NCBI RefSeq assembly: GCF_000425145.1
Contig: NZ_AULF01000003.1
Span: forward strand, 186,001 to 250,000
Origin: Pedobacter glucosidilyticus DSM 23534
Lineage (GTDB): Bacteria > Bacteroidota > Bacteroidia > Sphingobacteriales > Sphingobacteriaceae
Direction: 5' to 3'
DNA length: 64,000 nucleotides
Shown here piece after piece: positions 7,789 to 16,561 of the stretch (position 1 is its first letter; every line of letters starts with the position of its first letter). The position numbers were made by a program, and so were the translations under genes. The notes under the pieces were generated by a model. That model was not told where the DNA came from. It saw only the letters and a list, made by a program, of their open reading frames with translations, and did not search any database.

Positions 7789-9147
7789 TTAAACAAAAGC
7801 ACTAAAGCCTGTAATTGCCCTGCCTACTATTAAAGAGTTTATCTCTTTAGTTCCTTCATAAGAATAAATAGCCTCTGCATCTGCAACAAAACGGGCGACA
7901 TCGTATTCTAGTAAAATTCCATTTCCTCCCATTACTTCTCTCGCTCTGCTTACTACATCGCGGGTACGCATGGTACAAAATACTTTTGCTAAGGATGCAT
8001 GCTCATCTGTTAATTTACCTTCATCTTGCAATTTAGAAAGCTGAAAAACCAAGGTTTGCATAGCTGTTAGGTTAGAAAGCATCTCTACCAAATGATTTTG
8101 AATCAACTGAAAGGAAGCTATCGGCTTTCCAAACTGAACGCGTTCTCTGGTATATTTTAAAGCACTCTCGTAAGCTCCTCTTGCGCATCCTACAGCCATC
8201 CAAGCAACACCAGCCCTAGTCATCTGTAAAACTTTAGCAACATCTTTAAAAGAATTACAATTTTGTAGTCGGTTTTCTTCGGTTACTACACAATCTTTTA
8301 AGGTGATAAGGCCGTTTTGTACAATCCTTAAAGCCATTTTATTTTCTATCTTCTCTACAGAAAAACCAGGGTTACCTTTTTCAACAACAAATCCTTTTAC
8401 CTGATTATCATCTAAATCTCTAGCCCAAATAACATTAACATCAGCAAAAGTGGCATTGCCAATCCATTTCTTCTGACCATTTAAAACCCATATATCACCA
8501 TTTCTTTTAGCTGTTGTGGTTAAACCGCCTGCTGCTGCAGAACCAATTTCTGGCTCGGTTAATCCAAAAGAACCTATCAATTCCATTTTTTGCATTTTTG
8601 GCAACCAACGCTGTTTTTGCTCATCAGAACCACATATGTAAATAGAACCCATTGCCAAGCCACTTTGTACGCCAAAGAATGTAGCAATAGAAGCGTCTAT
8701 CCTACCCATTTCGGTAGCTAGAATACCCTCCATTAGAAAAGAACGGTTAGGACAACCATAACCTTCATAAGTTAATCCGCAAATATTTAACTCGGCCATT
8801 TTAGGAATAATCTCATGAGGAAACTCAGCCCTGTTCCAATATTTATTAACAATGGGCTTTATCTCTGTCTCCATAAAAGCTCTTACCTTGAGTTGTAAGG
8901 CTCTATCTTCTGGAGATAAAGAGTCAGATAGCTCATAAAAATCACCATTTATAGGAGGTAATTCTTTTACTTTTTTATTACCCCCAACCATTTTCATCAA
9001 ACCTGCAAGCTGCTTTTCATCAAGCTTGCTAAATTGGGTCATGACTTCTTTTAAATCTACTTTTTGAGAAAGTGCTTCTAACTGCTTAAAATCAACAGAC
9101 TTAAAAAGCTGGTAAATATTTTTGACTTTTGAAAAAACGTTTGACAT
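7789..9147 (-). CDS. Acyl-CoA dehydrogenase, glutaryl-CoA dehydrogenase-like
   Basis: A flavin acyl-CoA dehydrogenase of 452 residues. FGLTEPEIGS and WIGNATFADVNVIWAR form the FAD and substrate region. RERVQFGKPIASFQLIQ and MGGNGILLEYDVAR are family signatures. The C-terminus YEGTKEINSLIVGRAITG closely follows the glutaryl-CoA dehydrogenase pattern and places the catalytic Glu at residue 431. Residues 1-70 are an extra charged, helical extension (VDFKQLEALSQKVDLKEVMT and onward) not present in mitochondrial-type enzymes. Glutaryl-CoA dehydrogenase activity is an inference supported by the neighbouring lat gene; a medium- or short-chain acyl-CoA substrate cannot be excluded. Confidence 0.85.
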   Translation of the reverse strand: MSNVFSKVKNIYQLFKSVDFKQLEALSQKVDLKEVMTQFSKLDEKQLAGLMKMVGGNKKVKELPPINGDFYELSDSLSPEDRALQLKVRAFMETEIKPIVNKYWNRAEFPHEIIPKMAELNICGLTYEGYGCPNRSFLMEGILATEMGRIDASIATFFGVQSGLAMGSIYICGSDEQKQRWLPKMQKMELIGSFGLTEPEIGSAAAGGLTTTAKRNGDIWVLNGQKKWIGNATFADVNVIWARDLDDNQVKGFVVEKGNPGFSVEKIENKMALRIVQNGLITLKDCVVTEENRLQNCNSFKDVAKVLQMTRAGVAWMAVGCARGAYESALKYTRERVQFGKPIASFQLIQNHLVEMLSNLTAMQTLVFQLSKLQDEGKLTDEHASLAKVFCTMRTRDVVSRAREVMGGNGILLEYDVARFVADAEAIYSYEGTKEINSLIVGRAITGFSAFV

Positions 9148-9222
9148 ATCTTGATAATTGGTTTTATAATTAACAAGATACAGTTTGTGTTGTTTTTTAA
9201 AATGCTAAGAATGATAATTTGG

Positions 9223-9945
9223 TTATCTTAAATCAAAAAGACTATCTACGCCTAAAATCTTCTTAGAAAGGAAACCCTCCGCAAAAGGTACTTGGATAGA
9301 TTTACCCATCTCTCTGCTTCTCCCTATGATAACTTCTAGAAAATCTGGATTTGAGATATAAGTTTGGGGTTCATCAAGTGTTACTCCCGGAACATAAAAT
9401 TGAGTTTTATAAGCCCTTATAGCCTGTAATTTTTGTTGGTGATACAGCGAAATATCAATAACAATATCAGGTTTTATATAAGTATCTTGAATAAAAGATA
9501 ATAATAATCTTGGGCGATGAGCCTTTTGCTCCGCATCCTGATAAGTGGTTTTAATTTTTGGTAAACCCGCTAAAAAACAAGCATCATTAACCAATTGAAA
9601 AGCCCTCCCGTGGTCGGGATGCCTGTCATCATGAGCATTGGTAACCACTATTTCTGGCTGATATTTTCTTATCACCTCTATAATTTGAAGCTGATGCTGC
9701 TCATCGTTTTGAAAAAAACCATCTCTCATGCGTAGATTTTCACGGATATCAAGACCTAAAATTTCAGCTGCTGCTGCCGCTTCTTCATCTCTTGTTTCGG
9801 CAGAACCCCTCGTACCTAATTCTCCTCGAGTTAAATCTACCACACCTACCTTTTTACCCATAGCTTTATGCTTTAGGATAGTTCCGGCAGCACCCAATTC
9901 AACATCATCAGGATGAACGGCAATAAATAATAAATCTAACTTCAT
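9223..9945 (-). CDS. bshB1: Bacillithiol biosynthesis deacetylase BshB1
   Basis: A PIG-L/LmbE-family zinc deacetylase of 240 residues. It removes the acetyl group from GlcNAc-malate, the second step of bacillithiol synthesis. The zinc ligands are in AVHPDDVELGAAG (residues 9-21) and in DDRHPDHGRA, with ELGTRGSAETRDEEA between them, the typical BshB1 arrangement. It starts 2 bases after the stop of the glutathione-peroxidase-family gene and is the last gene of a three-gene minus-strand unit (DUF4294, peroxidase, bshB1). The pairing suggests a thiol and peroxide defence operon. BshA and BshC are not in the window. Confidence 0.93.
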   Translation of the reverse strand: MKLDLLFIAVHPDDVELGAAGTILKHKAMGKKVGVVDLTRGELGTRGSAETRDEEAAAAAEILGLDIRENLRMRDGFFQNDEQHQLQIIEVIRKYQPEIVVTNAHDDRHPDHGRAFQLVNDACFLAGLPKIKTTYQDAEQKAHRPRLLLSFIQDTYIKPDIVIDISLYHQQKLQAIRAYKTQFYVPGVTLDEPQTYISNPDFLEVIIGRSREMGKSIQVPFAEGFLSKKILGVDSLFDLR

Positions 9946-9947
9946 GC

Positions 9948-10451
9948 TTATTTGGTAACGCTTAATAGCTTTTGGATTTTTTTCTTCACCCGAGTAGTAT
10001 TGGGTTTGGTAAAAGGATAGAAAAAGTCTACCACTTCACCTTTAGAATTTACCAAGAACTTGTGAAAGTTCCATCTTGGTGTAGAGCCCACCCTACCGTT
10101 TAATTCTTTATTTGATAAGAATTTAAATAAGGGATGAGCATAAGGACCTCTTACTTTTACTTTTTTAAAAATAGAAAATCTAGTATGGTAATTAATGCTA
10201 CAAAATTTACCTATAGCATCATTTTCTAAGGGCTCTTGCTGACCAAAATCATTACTCGGGAAAGCCAAAATCTCGAATTTCTCGCCTTCAAAGGTCTGCC
10301 TAAGCTCTTCTAAATCTTTTAGCTGAGGAGTAAAACCGCATTCTGATGCTGTATTAACAATCAATAAAACTTTACCTTTATAGGCCTCCATACTCACCTC
10401 AGTTCCTTTAATATCTTCTACACGGAACTGATAAACTGTTTTTTCGCTCAT
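9948..10451 (-). CDS. Glutathione peroxidase family thiol peroxidase
   Basis: A thioredoxin-fold peroxidase of 167 residues. The peroxidatic cysteine is C38 in NTASECGFTPQLKDLEEL, the catalytic Gln/Asn region is FPSNDFGQQEP, and the Trp-Asn pair lies in PRWNFHKFLV. Members with Cys instead of selenocysteine usually take electrons from thioredoxin; with bshB1 next door a bacillithiol link is also possible, but nothing in the sequence decides this. Its start codon overlaps the stop of the upstream DUF4294 gene by one base (TAATG), and bshB1 begins 2 bases after its stop, so the three are translationally coupled. Confidence 0.92.
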   Translation of the reverse strand: MSEKTVYQFRVEDIKGTEVSMEAYKGKVLLIVNTASECGFTPQLKDLEELRQTFEGEKFEILAFPSNDFGQQEPLENDAIGKFCSINYHTRFSIFKKVKVRGPYAHPLFKFLSNKELNGRVGSTPRWNFHKFLVNSKGEVVDFFYPFTKPNTTRVKKKIQKLLSVTK

Positions 10452-11062
10452 TACTGATAAGTGTAATATCCTGAAGCTAATATGATAGCTTCAATATCTC
10501 TTTCCTGCTCTACATCATATTTGGCCTTTAAATCATGGCCAAACATTTTTGCTACAGATTGTAAAAAAAATGCAGGAACTCTTCCTTTGGTTTCTTTTAA
10601 ATGATCAAAACTAGAGTTACCTGTTTCTCTATCAATCAATTTAATTAAAATACTACCTTGTGTGATGGTCATATTTTTTATCTCACGATTAAACAAATCT
10701 TTAATCTCTTTCTCACAACTCTTAATTAACTCTTTTTGTTTTCTTTTATTGGAAGTGAGTGCTAAATCTTTCTCTAGTTGTCTGTATCTTTGTCCTGCAA
10801 AACGAGCATAAGGCAAAACTTTTAGAACATTATACTTTAGTCTTCTGTATTTTGCCAAATCCTCCGGAGATTTAAATATCCTTCTGTTTACAATAGAAAC
10901 CTCATTTAGAACTATCCAAGGGACTAAGATACCATCAACATCTGTTAGGGCTACTTTAATTGTATCGTTTTTGCCAGTAACAGGTAAAATAGGTTTTTGT
11001 GCCATTACGTAAAATGACATTAGGGAGAAAATGAATCCTAGAAAAAAACCTTTGATTTTCAT
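10451..11062 (-). CDS. DUF4294 family exported protein
   Basis: An uncharacterised Bacteroidota family, recognised by DVDGILVPWIVLNEV, RRLKYNVLKVLPYA and the basic YRQLEKDLALTSNKRKQKEL helix. The frame is open to a GTG at 11086, but an exact -7 box (11075-11082) lies in that stretch, so I choose the ATG at 11062. This gives 203 residues starting MKIKGFFLGFIFSLMSFYVMAQ, a good signal peptide. The mature protein is mostly helical and probably periplasmic or outer-membrane associated. It heads the operon with the peroxidase and bshB1. The function is unknown. Confidence 0.88.
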   Translation of the reverse strand: MKIKGFFLGFIFSLMSFYVMAQKPILPVTGKNDTIKVALTDVDGILVPWIVLNEVSIVNRRIFKSPEDLAKYRRLKYNVLKVLPYARFAGQRYRQLEKDLALTSNKRKQKELIKSCEKEIKDLFNREIKNMTITQGSILIKLIDRETGNSSFDHLKETKGRVPAFFLQSVAKMFGHDLKAKYDVEQERDIEAIILASGYYTYQ

Positions 11063-11074
11063 AATTTTAATATA

Positions 11075-11082
11075 CAAATTTA
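11075..11082 (-). promoter_or_regulatory. -7 promoter box of the DUF4294 operon
   Basis: TAAATTTG on the minus strand, an exact TAnnTTTG match 12 bases before the ATG at 11062. The longer GTG-started frame would place this box inside the coding region, which argues for the shorter start. Confidence 0.65.
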
Positions 11083-11169
11083 TCACTTATTAATTACCTT
11101 TCTGCATAATAAGTAACCCAATAATTGTTAGAGGAAAGTAAAATCGTTTGTGCTACAGATAATTTTTAG

Positions 11170-13401
11170 ATGAAAGACTACATAATAGATTTAGAAGCAG
11201 AGAAATCAGAGATATTGAAACGTTACAGAGCTCTGCTAAGAGCCTGTAAACCAACCATGAAGAAGGGCGATAAGAAGATGATTAGACAGGCTTTTGATAT
11301 GGCTGTTGAGAATCATAAAGATATGCGCCGTAAATCTGGCGAGCCTTATATCTATCATCCTATTGCTGTAGCACAAATAGCCGCAGAAGAAATTGGCTTG
11401 GGTACTACCTCTATTGTTTGCGCCTTATTACACGATGTAGTTGAGGATACCCACATCTCTTTAGAAGATATTGAAAGAGAATTTGGAAAAAAATGTGCTA
11501 AAATAATTGATGGCTTAACCAAAATTTCAGGAGTTTTTGATGCTAACAGCTCTATGCAGGCAGAAAACTTTAGAAAGATGTTGTTAACCTTAGCTGATGA
11601 TGTTAGGGTGATCTTGATTAAGCTAGCAGACCGTTTGCATAATATGCGTACCATGGATTTTATGCCGCGAGATAAGCAACTTAAAATTTGTTCTGAAACC
11701 GTTTATTTATACGCTCCACTAGCGCACCGTTTAGGTTTATACGCCATAAAATCTGAGCTTGAAGATTTATCCATGAAATACATGGAGCCAGAAACGTATA
11801 AATTCATCGCTCAAAAGCTGAATGAAAAAAAGGCGGAAAGAGAACTATTTATTAAAGAATTTATAGGTCCGATTAATAAGATTTTAGCTGAACAAGACCT
11901 ACATGCCAACGTGTTAGGAAGACCAAAATCTATCCATTCTATATGGACCAAGATGAAGAAAAAAGGTATTCCTTTTGAAGAAGTTTATGATTTATTTGCT
12001 ATACGCATTGTTTTAGATAGCAAACCCGAAAACGAAAAAGCCGATAGCTGGAAGGCATATTCTATTGTTACGGATTTATATCGCCCAAATCCAGACCGTT
12101 TAAGAGACTGGATTTCATCGCCTAAGGCAAATGGTTATGAATCTTTACATACAACCGTTATGGGCCCTAAAGGGCAATGGGTTGAGGTTCAGATAAGAAC
12201 ACAACGTATGAATGAGATTGCTGAGAAAGGTTTTGCTGCGCATTGGAAATACAAAGAATCATCATCAGACAGTGGTTTAGACCAGTGGGTGCAAAAAGTA
12301 AGAGAGCTTTTAAGTAATCCTGAAGCTAATGCTTTAGATTTCTTGGATGATTTTAAGATGAACTTATTCTCTGATGAGATTTTCATTTTTACCCCTAAAG
12401 GCGATTTAATACAACTCCCAATAGAAGCTACTGCGCTAGATTTTGCTTTTGAAATTCACTCTGATATTGGTGCCCGTTGTATTGGTGCTAAAGTAAACCA
12501 TAAACTGGTGCCTTTATCTTACAAACTCCAAAACGGAGACCAAGTAGAGGTTATCACCTCAGGTAAACAAACACCCAAAGAAGATTGGCTAAATTTTGTG
12601 GTTACCGCAAAAGCTAAAGCTAAAATAAAATCATCCTTAAAGGAAGAAAAACGCAAAATAGCAGAAGATGGTAAAGAGATTTTAGAACGTAAATTGAAAT
12701 CTTTAAAAATTACTTATAACTCTGATAACATTTATAAACTGAGCTATTTCTTTAAGTTACAATCTACGCAAGATTTGTTCTACAATGTAGCTAAAGGCAT
12801 CATTGATTTAAAAGACCTCAAAGAATTTGTAGCATCAGAAAAAGTTGTTGAGCAAAAACCTCAGCAAAATATAGATTCTGAGAAAATACAAAACATCATT
12901 AAACAAGTTAAATCTAATGATAGCGATGTTTTATTAATTGGTGAGGATATGCAAAAGATAGATTATAAGCTATCTAATTGTTGTAATCCTATCCCAGGTG
13001 ATGATGTTTTTGGTTTCGTAACCGTATCAGATGGCATAAAAATACACCGTACAAACTGCCCTAATGCAACCAAATTAATGTCGAGCTTTGGCTACAGAAT
13101 TGTAAAAGCTAAATGGAACAGTCAGAAGCAATTAGCCTTTCTTACCGGACTTAAAATTACAGGTATTGATGAGGTTGGCCTGATCAATAACTTAACACAG
13201 GTTATTTCTAATGATTTTAAGGTGAATATGCGTTCTATTACAATGGATACTGAAGACGGTATTTTCCAAGGCACTATCATGATATATGTTAATGATACTC
13301 AACACCTTGAGAATCTAATTAAGAAGATAAAAGAGGTGAAAGGCATTACAGATGTACTACGTTTTGACTCTTCTGAGGAAACAATATCAGTAAAAAACTA
13401 A
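11170..13401 (+). CDS. Bifunctional (p)ppGpp synthetase/hydrolase, RelA/SpoT family
   Basis: A long Rsh protein of 743 residues that makes and degrades the alarmone (p)ppGpp. In order it has: an N-terminal HD hydrolase domain with an intact LLHDVVEDTHIS motif (about residues 95-106), a synthetase domain (GRPKSIHSIWTKM, FAIRIVLDS, YESLHTTVMGP), a TGS domain (IFTPKGDLIQLPIEATALDF), a helical/CC region with SNCCNPIPGDDVFGFVTV, and a C-terminal ACT domain (LTGLKITGIDEVGLINNLTQ). The intact HD residues suggest that hydrolysis is retained, as expected if this is the only long Rsh. fur follows 54 bases later with its own promoter. Confidence 0.96.
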   Translation: MKDYIIDLEAEKSEILKRYRALLRACKPTMKKGDKKMIRQAFDMAVENHKDMRRKSGEPYIYHPIAVAQIAAEEIGLGTTSIVCALLHDVVEDTHISLEDIEREFGKKCAKIIDGLTKISGVFDANSSMQAENFRKMLLTLADDVRVILIKLADRLHNMRTMDFMPRDKQLKICSETVYLYAPLAHRLGLYAIKSELEDLSMKYMEPETYKFIAQKLNEKKAERELFIKEFIGPINKILAEQDLHANVLGRPKSIHSIWTKMKKKGIPFEEVYDLFAIRIVLDSKPENEKADSWKAYSIVTDLYRPNPDRLRDWISSPKANGYESLHTTVMGPKGQWVEVQIRTQRMNEIAEKGFAAHWKYKESSSDSGLDQWVQKVRELLSNPEANALDFLDDFKMNLFSDEIFIFTPKGDLIQLPIEATALDFAFEIHSDIGARCIGAKVNHKLVPLSYKLQNGDQVEVITSGKQTPKEDWLNFVVTAKAKAKIKSSLKEEKRKIAEDGKEILERKLKSLKITYNSDNIYKLSYFFKLQSTQDLFYNVAKGIIDLKDLKEFVASEKVVEQKPQQNIDSEKIQNIIKQVKSNDSDVLLIGEDMQKIDYKLSNCCNPIPGDDVFGFVTVSDGIKIHRTNCPNATKLMSSFGYRIVKAKWNSQKQLAFLTGLKITGIDEVGLINNLTQVISNDFKVNMRSITMDTEDGIFQGTIMIYVNDTQHLENLIKKIKEVKGITDVLRFDSSEETISVKN

Positions 13402-13430
13402 AAAGCATTTAGCTATATTGTAAATTTTGA

Positions 13431-13438
13431 TAACTTTG
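13431..13438 (+). promoter_or_regulatory. -7 promoter box of fur
   Basis: TAACTTTG, an exact TAnnTTTG match 17 bases upstream of the fur ATG, with an ATTT about 20 bases further upstream in the -33 position. It lies in the gap after the rel/spo gene, so fur need not depend on readthrough. Confidence 0.65.
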
Positions 13439-13455
13439 ACACTCTAACAATCGCT

Positions 13456-13932
13456 ATGGCTGTACAAGAAACCATTGAGATGGTAAAAAAAATTTTCGAA
13501 TCTTATCTGGAGAATAAAAATCTTAGAAAAACTCCCGAAAGGTTTGCCATACTCGAAGAAATATACTCCAGAACAGATCATTTTGATGTAGAATCTCTCT
13601 ACATACACATGAAAAATAAGAAATACCGTGTAAGCAGGGCTACTGTTTATAACACGTTAGAACTCTTGCTATCTTGTGATTTGGTTACCAAGCACCAGTT
13701 TGGTAAAAACATGGCTCAGTTTGAAAAATCTTATGGTTACAAACAACACGACCATATTATTTGCCTAGATTGTGGTAAAGTAGTTGAGTTTTGCGACCCT
13801 CGCGTTCAACAAATACAAACCATGATGGGCGATTTACTTAAATTTAATATCCAGCACCACTCTTTAAATCTTTATGGTAATTGTACCAGGTTAAGTAGTG
13901 GTTACTGCGAATCTTACAACAATAAAAACTAA
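13456..13932 (+). CDS. fur: Fur family transcriptional regulator
   Basis: A metal-sensing repressor of 158 residues. The winged-helix DNA-binding domain carries [16 protein letters not shown] and the recognition region [21 protein letters not shown]. The regulatory metal region is [21 protein letters not shown], containing the His cluster and the first CxxC zinc pair. The second cysteine pair, normally CxxC or CxxxC, here reads [11 protein letters not shown], a C-x7-C spacing that is unusual. Whether it senses iron (Fur), zinc (Zur) or peroxide (PerR) cannot be settled from sequence. purA follows 10 bases later and is probably co-transcribed. Confidence 0.9.
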   Translation: MAVQETIEMVKKIFESYLENKNLRKTPERFAILEEIYSRTDHFDVESLYIHMKNKKYRVSRATVYNTLELLLSCDLVTKHQFGKNMAQFEKSYGYKQHDHIICLDCGKVVEFCDPRVQQIQTMMGDLLKFNIQHHSLNLYGNCTRLSSGYCESYNNKN

Positions 13933-13942
13933 TTAATTTATA

Positions 13943-15217
13943 ATGGCTGTTGATGTTTTATTAGGCCTTCAATGGGGCGACGAAGGTAAAGGAAAAATTG
14001 TTGATGTTTTAGCACCTCAATATGACCTAATCGCTCGTTTCCAAGGTGGCCCTAATGCCGGGCACACTTTAGAGTTTGATGGTAAAAAATACGTTCTTAA
14101 TACTATCCCTTCCGGAATTTTCGAGAAAAACACTTTAAATCTTATTGGTAATGGTGTGGTTATAGACCCTATTATCTTAAAAAGAGAATTAGATAAATTA
14201 AAAGATGCTGGACATGATTTATTAGCAAAGAAAAATCTATTTATTGGTCGTAAAGCACATTTAATTCTACCAACACACCAACTTTTAGATGCCGCATCTG
14301 AAAAGAAAATGGGCGATGGTAAAATTGGTTCTACCCTTAAAGGAATTGGACCAACTTACATGGATAAAACTGGTAGAAACGGCTTAAGAATTGGTGATAT
14401 TGGTTTACCTGATTTTAAAGAACGTTACCAAAAACTGGTAGAAAAGCATAAAAGTATTTTAGCCCACTACGGAGAAGTTGAAGATTTCTCTGAAAAAGAA
14501 GCTGCTTTTTTTGAAGCCATTGAACTTATTAAAAAATTCCCTTTTGTAGATAGCGAGCATTTGGTGAATGATTATCTAAAACAAGGAAAAACAGTATTAG
14601 CAGAAGGTGCACAAGGTACCATGTTAGATATTGATTTTGGTTCTTACCCTTTTGTAACTTCATCTAACACTACTACTGCGGGTGCTTGTACAGGTTTAGG
14701 TGTTGCACCAAAAAATATTGGCGATGTAATTGGTATTTTTAAAGCATATTGCACACGTGTTGGTGGCGGCCCTTTCCCTACAGAGCTAGATAATGAAATG
14801 GGCGAAGAATTAAGAAAAATTGGTAATGAGTTTGGTGCTACAACAGGCAGACCAAGAAGAACCGGTTGGATTGATTTACCAGCTTTAAAATACGCTATTT
14901 TATTAAATGGTGTTACCCAATTGGTGATGACTAAAGCCGATGTTTTAAGCGGTTTTGACAAAATATACGCTTGTACCCATTATAATTATAATGGCGAAAC
15001 CATAGATTATATGCCCTACGATATTTGCAGTATACAGCCAGAACCTGTTTACGAAGAGTTAGAAGGTTGGAATGAAGATTTAACAGGTATACGCTCACCA
15101 GAAGAAGTGCCTGCAAGATTAAAAAACTATATTGCTTACTTAGAAAAGCATTTAGAGGTTCCTATTAAATATTTATCTGTTGGACCAGACAGAACACAAA
15201 CACTAACCATGTGTTAA
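13943..15217 (+). CDS. purA: Adenylosuccinate synthetase
   Basis: Condenses IMP and aspartate, using GTP, to adenylosuccinate, the first step from IMP to AMP. It has 424 residues, the usual length. The GTP/IMP loop QWGDEGKGKIVDV (residues 9-21), NAGHTLEFDGKKYVL, STLKGIGPTYMDKTGRNGLR, AEGAQGTMLDIDFGSYP and GRPRRTGWIDL are all intact, as is the C-terminal SVGPDRTQT. It stands 10 bases after fur and ends in a strong terminator before pabB. The fur-purA pairing may simply reflect gene packing. Confidence 0.98.
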   Translation: MAVDVLLGLQWGDEGKGKIVDVLAPQYDLIARFQGGPNAGHTLEFDGKKYVLNTIPSGIFEKNTLNLIGNGVVIDPIILKRELDKLKDAGHDLLAKKNLFIGRKAHLILPTHQLLDAASEKKMGDGKIGSTLKGIGPTYMDKTGRNGLRIGDIGLPDFKERYQKLVEKHKSILAHYGEVEDFSEKEAAFFEAIELIKKFPFVDSEHLVNDYLKQGKTVLAEGAQGTMLDIDFGSYPFVTSSNTTTAGACTGLGVAPKNIGDVIGIFKAYCTRVGGGPFPTELDNEMGEELRKIGNEFGATTGRPRRTGWIDLPALKYAILLNGVTQLVMTKADVLSGFDKIYACTHYNYNGETIDYMPYDICSIQPEPVYEELEGWNEDLTGIRSPEEVPARLKNYIAYLEKHLEVPIKYLSVGPDRTQTLTMC

Positions 15218-15220
15218 ATA

Positions 15221-15252
15221 AAAAAATCCGAAGCTAAGCCTTCGGATTTTTT
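15221..15252 (+). terminator. Rho-independent terminator after purA
   Basis: A perfect 13-bp stem, AAAAAATCCGAAG / CTTCGGATTTTTT, with a 6-base loop. It separates purA from the pabB promoter, which begins 12 bases further on. Confidence 0.9.
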
Positions 15253-15263
15253 ATTTTCTTGCC

Positions 15264-15271
15264 TAAGTTTG
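15264..15271 (+). promoter_or_regulatory. -7 promoter box of pabB
   Basis: TAAGTTTG, an exact TAnnTTTG match 6 bases before the ATG at 15278. The predicted 5' leader is only about 3 bases. A TTG at 15269 that could extend the frame is part of this box. Confidence 0.65.
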
Positions 15272-15277
15272 CAGCAA

Positions 15278-16558
15278 ATGATGCAGTTAAAGATAGAGGA
15301 TAAGTTTGTATTTAAACAACAAGCTTTAAGATGGGCAAACCAGCATGAATACTGCGCCGTTTTTGATTCGCACCAATATAAAGATCCCTATTCTACTTTC
15401 GATTTATTAATTGCTGTAGACGCTATAGATTGCTTAGAAACTCCTTACGGGGATGCTTTCTCGCAATTAGAAGCATTCAAAAACAAACACCAAAGCTGGT
15501 TAATTGGTGGCTTTGCTTACGATTTAAAAAATGAGGTAGAGGATTTAATATCTCGCAACAAAGATTCATTAGCTTTTCCAGACTTATTTTTCTTTGTACC
15601 CAAACATCTTATTCTTGTAAAAGGCGATGATTTGAATATCATAAGTGATGATGCTGAGCAAGTTTTAACCGCTATTTCTAACACCAGCATAGAAGAAGAG
15701 CAAAGCCTACCTCCTATTGAAATCAACTGCAAATTCTCTAAAAAAGAATATATCGAAACGGTAAAACAAATACAGCAAGAAATAGCAGCCGGAAATATTT
15801 ATGAAACCAATTTTTGTATCGAGTTTTATAAAGAGCTCACAAGCATAAATCCTATACAAGTTTATGAAAGGTTAAGTCAACTATCTCCTACCCCATTTTC
15901 TAGCTTTTTTAAATGGAAAGATAAATACGTTTTAGGTGCTAGTCCAGAACGTTTTTTAGCCAAAAGAGGAAGTAAAATAACATCGCAACCTATAAAAGGA
16001 ACTGCCAAAAGAGGAAAAAATCCGGAAGAAGATAAAGCCATCAAGGAAGCCTTGGCAAATCATCCAAAGGAGCAGCAAGAAAACGTGATGATTGTTGATT
16101 TGGTAAGGAATGACTTAACTAAATCGGCAAAAAAAGGAACTGTAGCTGTGGAGGAACTTTTTGGTATTTACAGCTTTAAGCAAGTACATCAAATGATTTC
16201 TACTGTTGTTTGTGAAGTAGACGAAAAATTGAGTTTAACAGAAATCATTAAAAATACTTTCCCTATGGGAAGTATGACAGGTGCTCCAAAAATAAAAGCC
16301 ATGCAATTGATGGAGCAGTATGAAAAAAGTAAAAGAGGTATTTATTCTGGAGCCATAGGCTATATCACGCCCAATCAAGATTTTGATTTTAATGTAGTCA
16401 TTAGAAGTGTTCTGTACAATGAAAGTTCTAAATACCTATCTTTTCATGCTGGTAGCGCCATCACATTCTATGCTGATGCAGAAAATGAATATGAAGAGTG
16501 TCTATTAAAAATTAGTGCTATGTTAGCAAGTGTTAATGGAAGTGTGGAAATTGATTAA
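15278..16558 (+). CDS. pabB: Aminodeoxychorismate/anthranilate synthase component I, PabB type
   Basis: A chorismate-utilising enzyme of 426 residues. The N-terminal half is the TrpE/PabB component I N domain; the catalytic half has SPERFLAKRGSKITSQPIKGTA-like order, with PIKGTAKRG, NVMIVDLVRNDL, FPMGSMTGAPKIKAM and GIYSGAIGYI. The PIKGT lysine is typical of PabB, which makes 4-amino-4-deoxychorismate for folate. It ends 3 bases from the convergent folC, another folate gene. I start at the ATG at 15278 (a second ATG follows at 15281) because the TTG at 15269 sits in the promoter. The TrpE alternative is less likely given the absence of trp neighbours. Confidence 0.9.
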   Translation: MMQLKIEDKFVFKQQALRWANQHEYCAVFDSHQYKDPYSTFDLLIAVDAIDCLETPYGDAFSQLEAFKNKHQSWLIGGFAYDLKNEVEDLISRNKDSLAFPDLFFFVPKHLILVKGDDLNIISDDAEQVLTAISNTSIEEEQSLPPIEINCKFSKKEYIETVKQIQQEIAAGNIYETNFCIEFYKELTSINPIQVYERLSQLSPTPFSSFFKWKDKYVLGASPERFLAKRGSKITSQPIKGTAKRGKNPEEDKAIKEALANHPKEQQENVMIVDLVRNDLTKSAKKGTVAVEELFGIYSFKQVHQMISTVVCEVDEKLSLTEIIKNTFPMGSMTGAPKIKAMQLMEQYEKSKRGIYSGAIGYITPNQDFDFNVVIRSVLYNESSKYLSFHAGSAITFYADAENEYEECLLKISAMLASVNGSVEID

Positions 16559-16561
16559 AAC

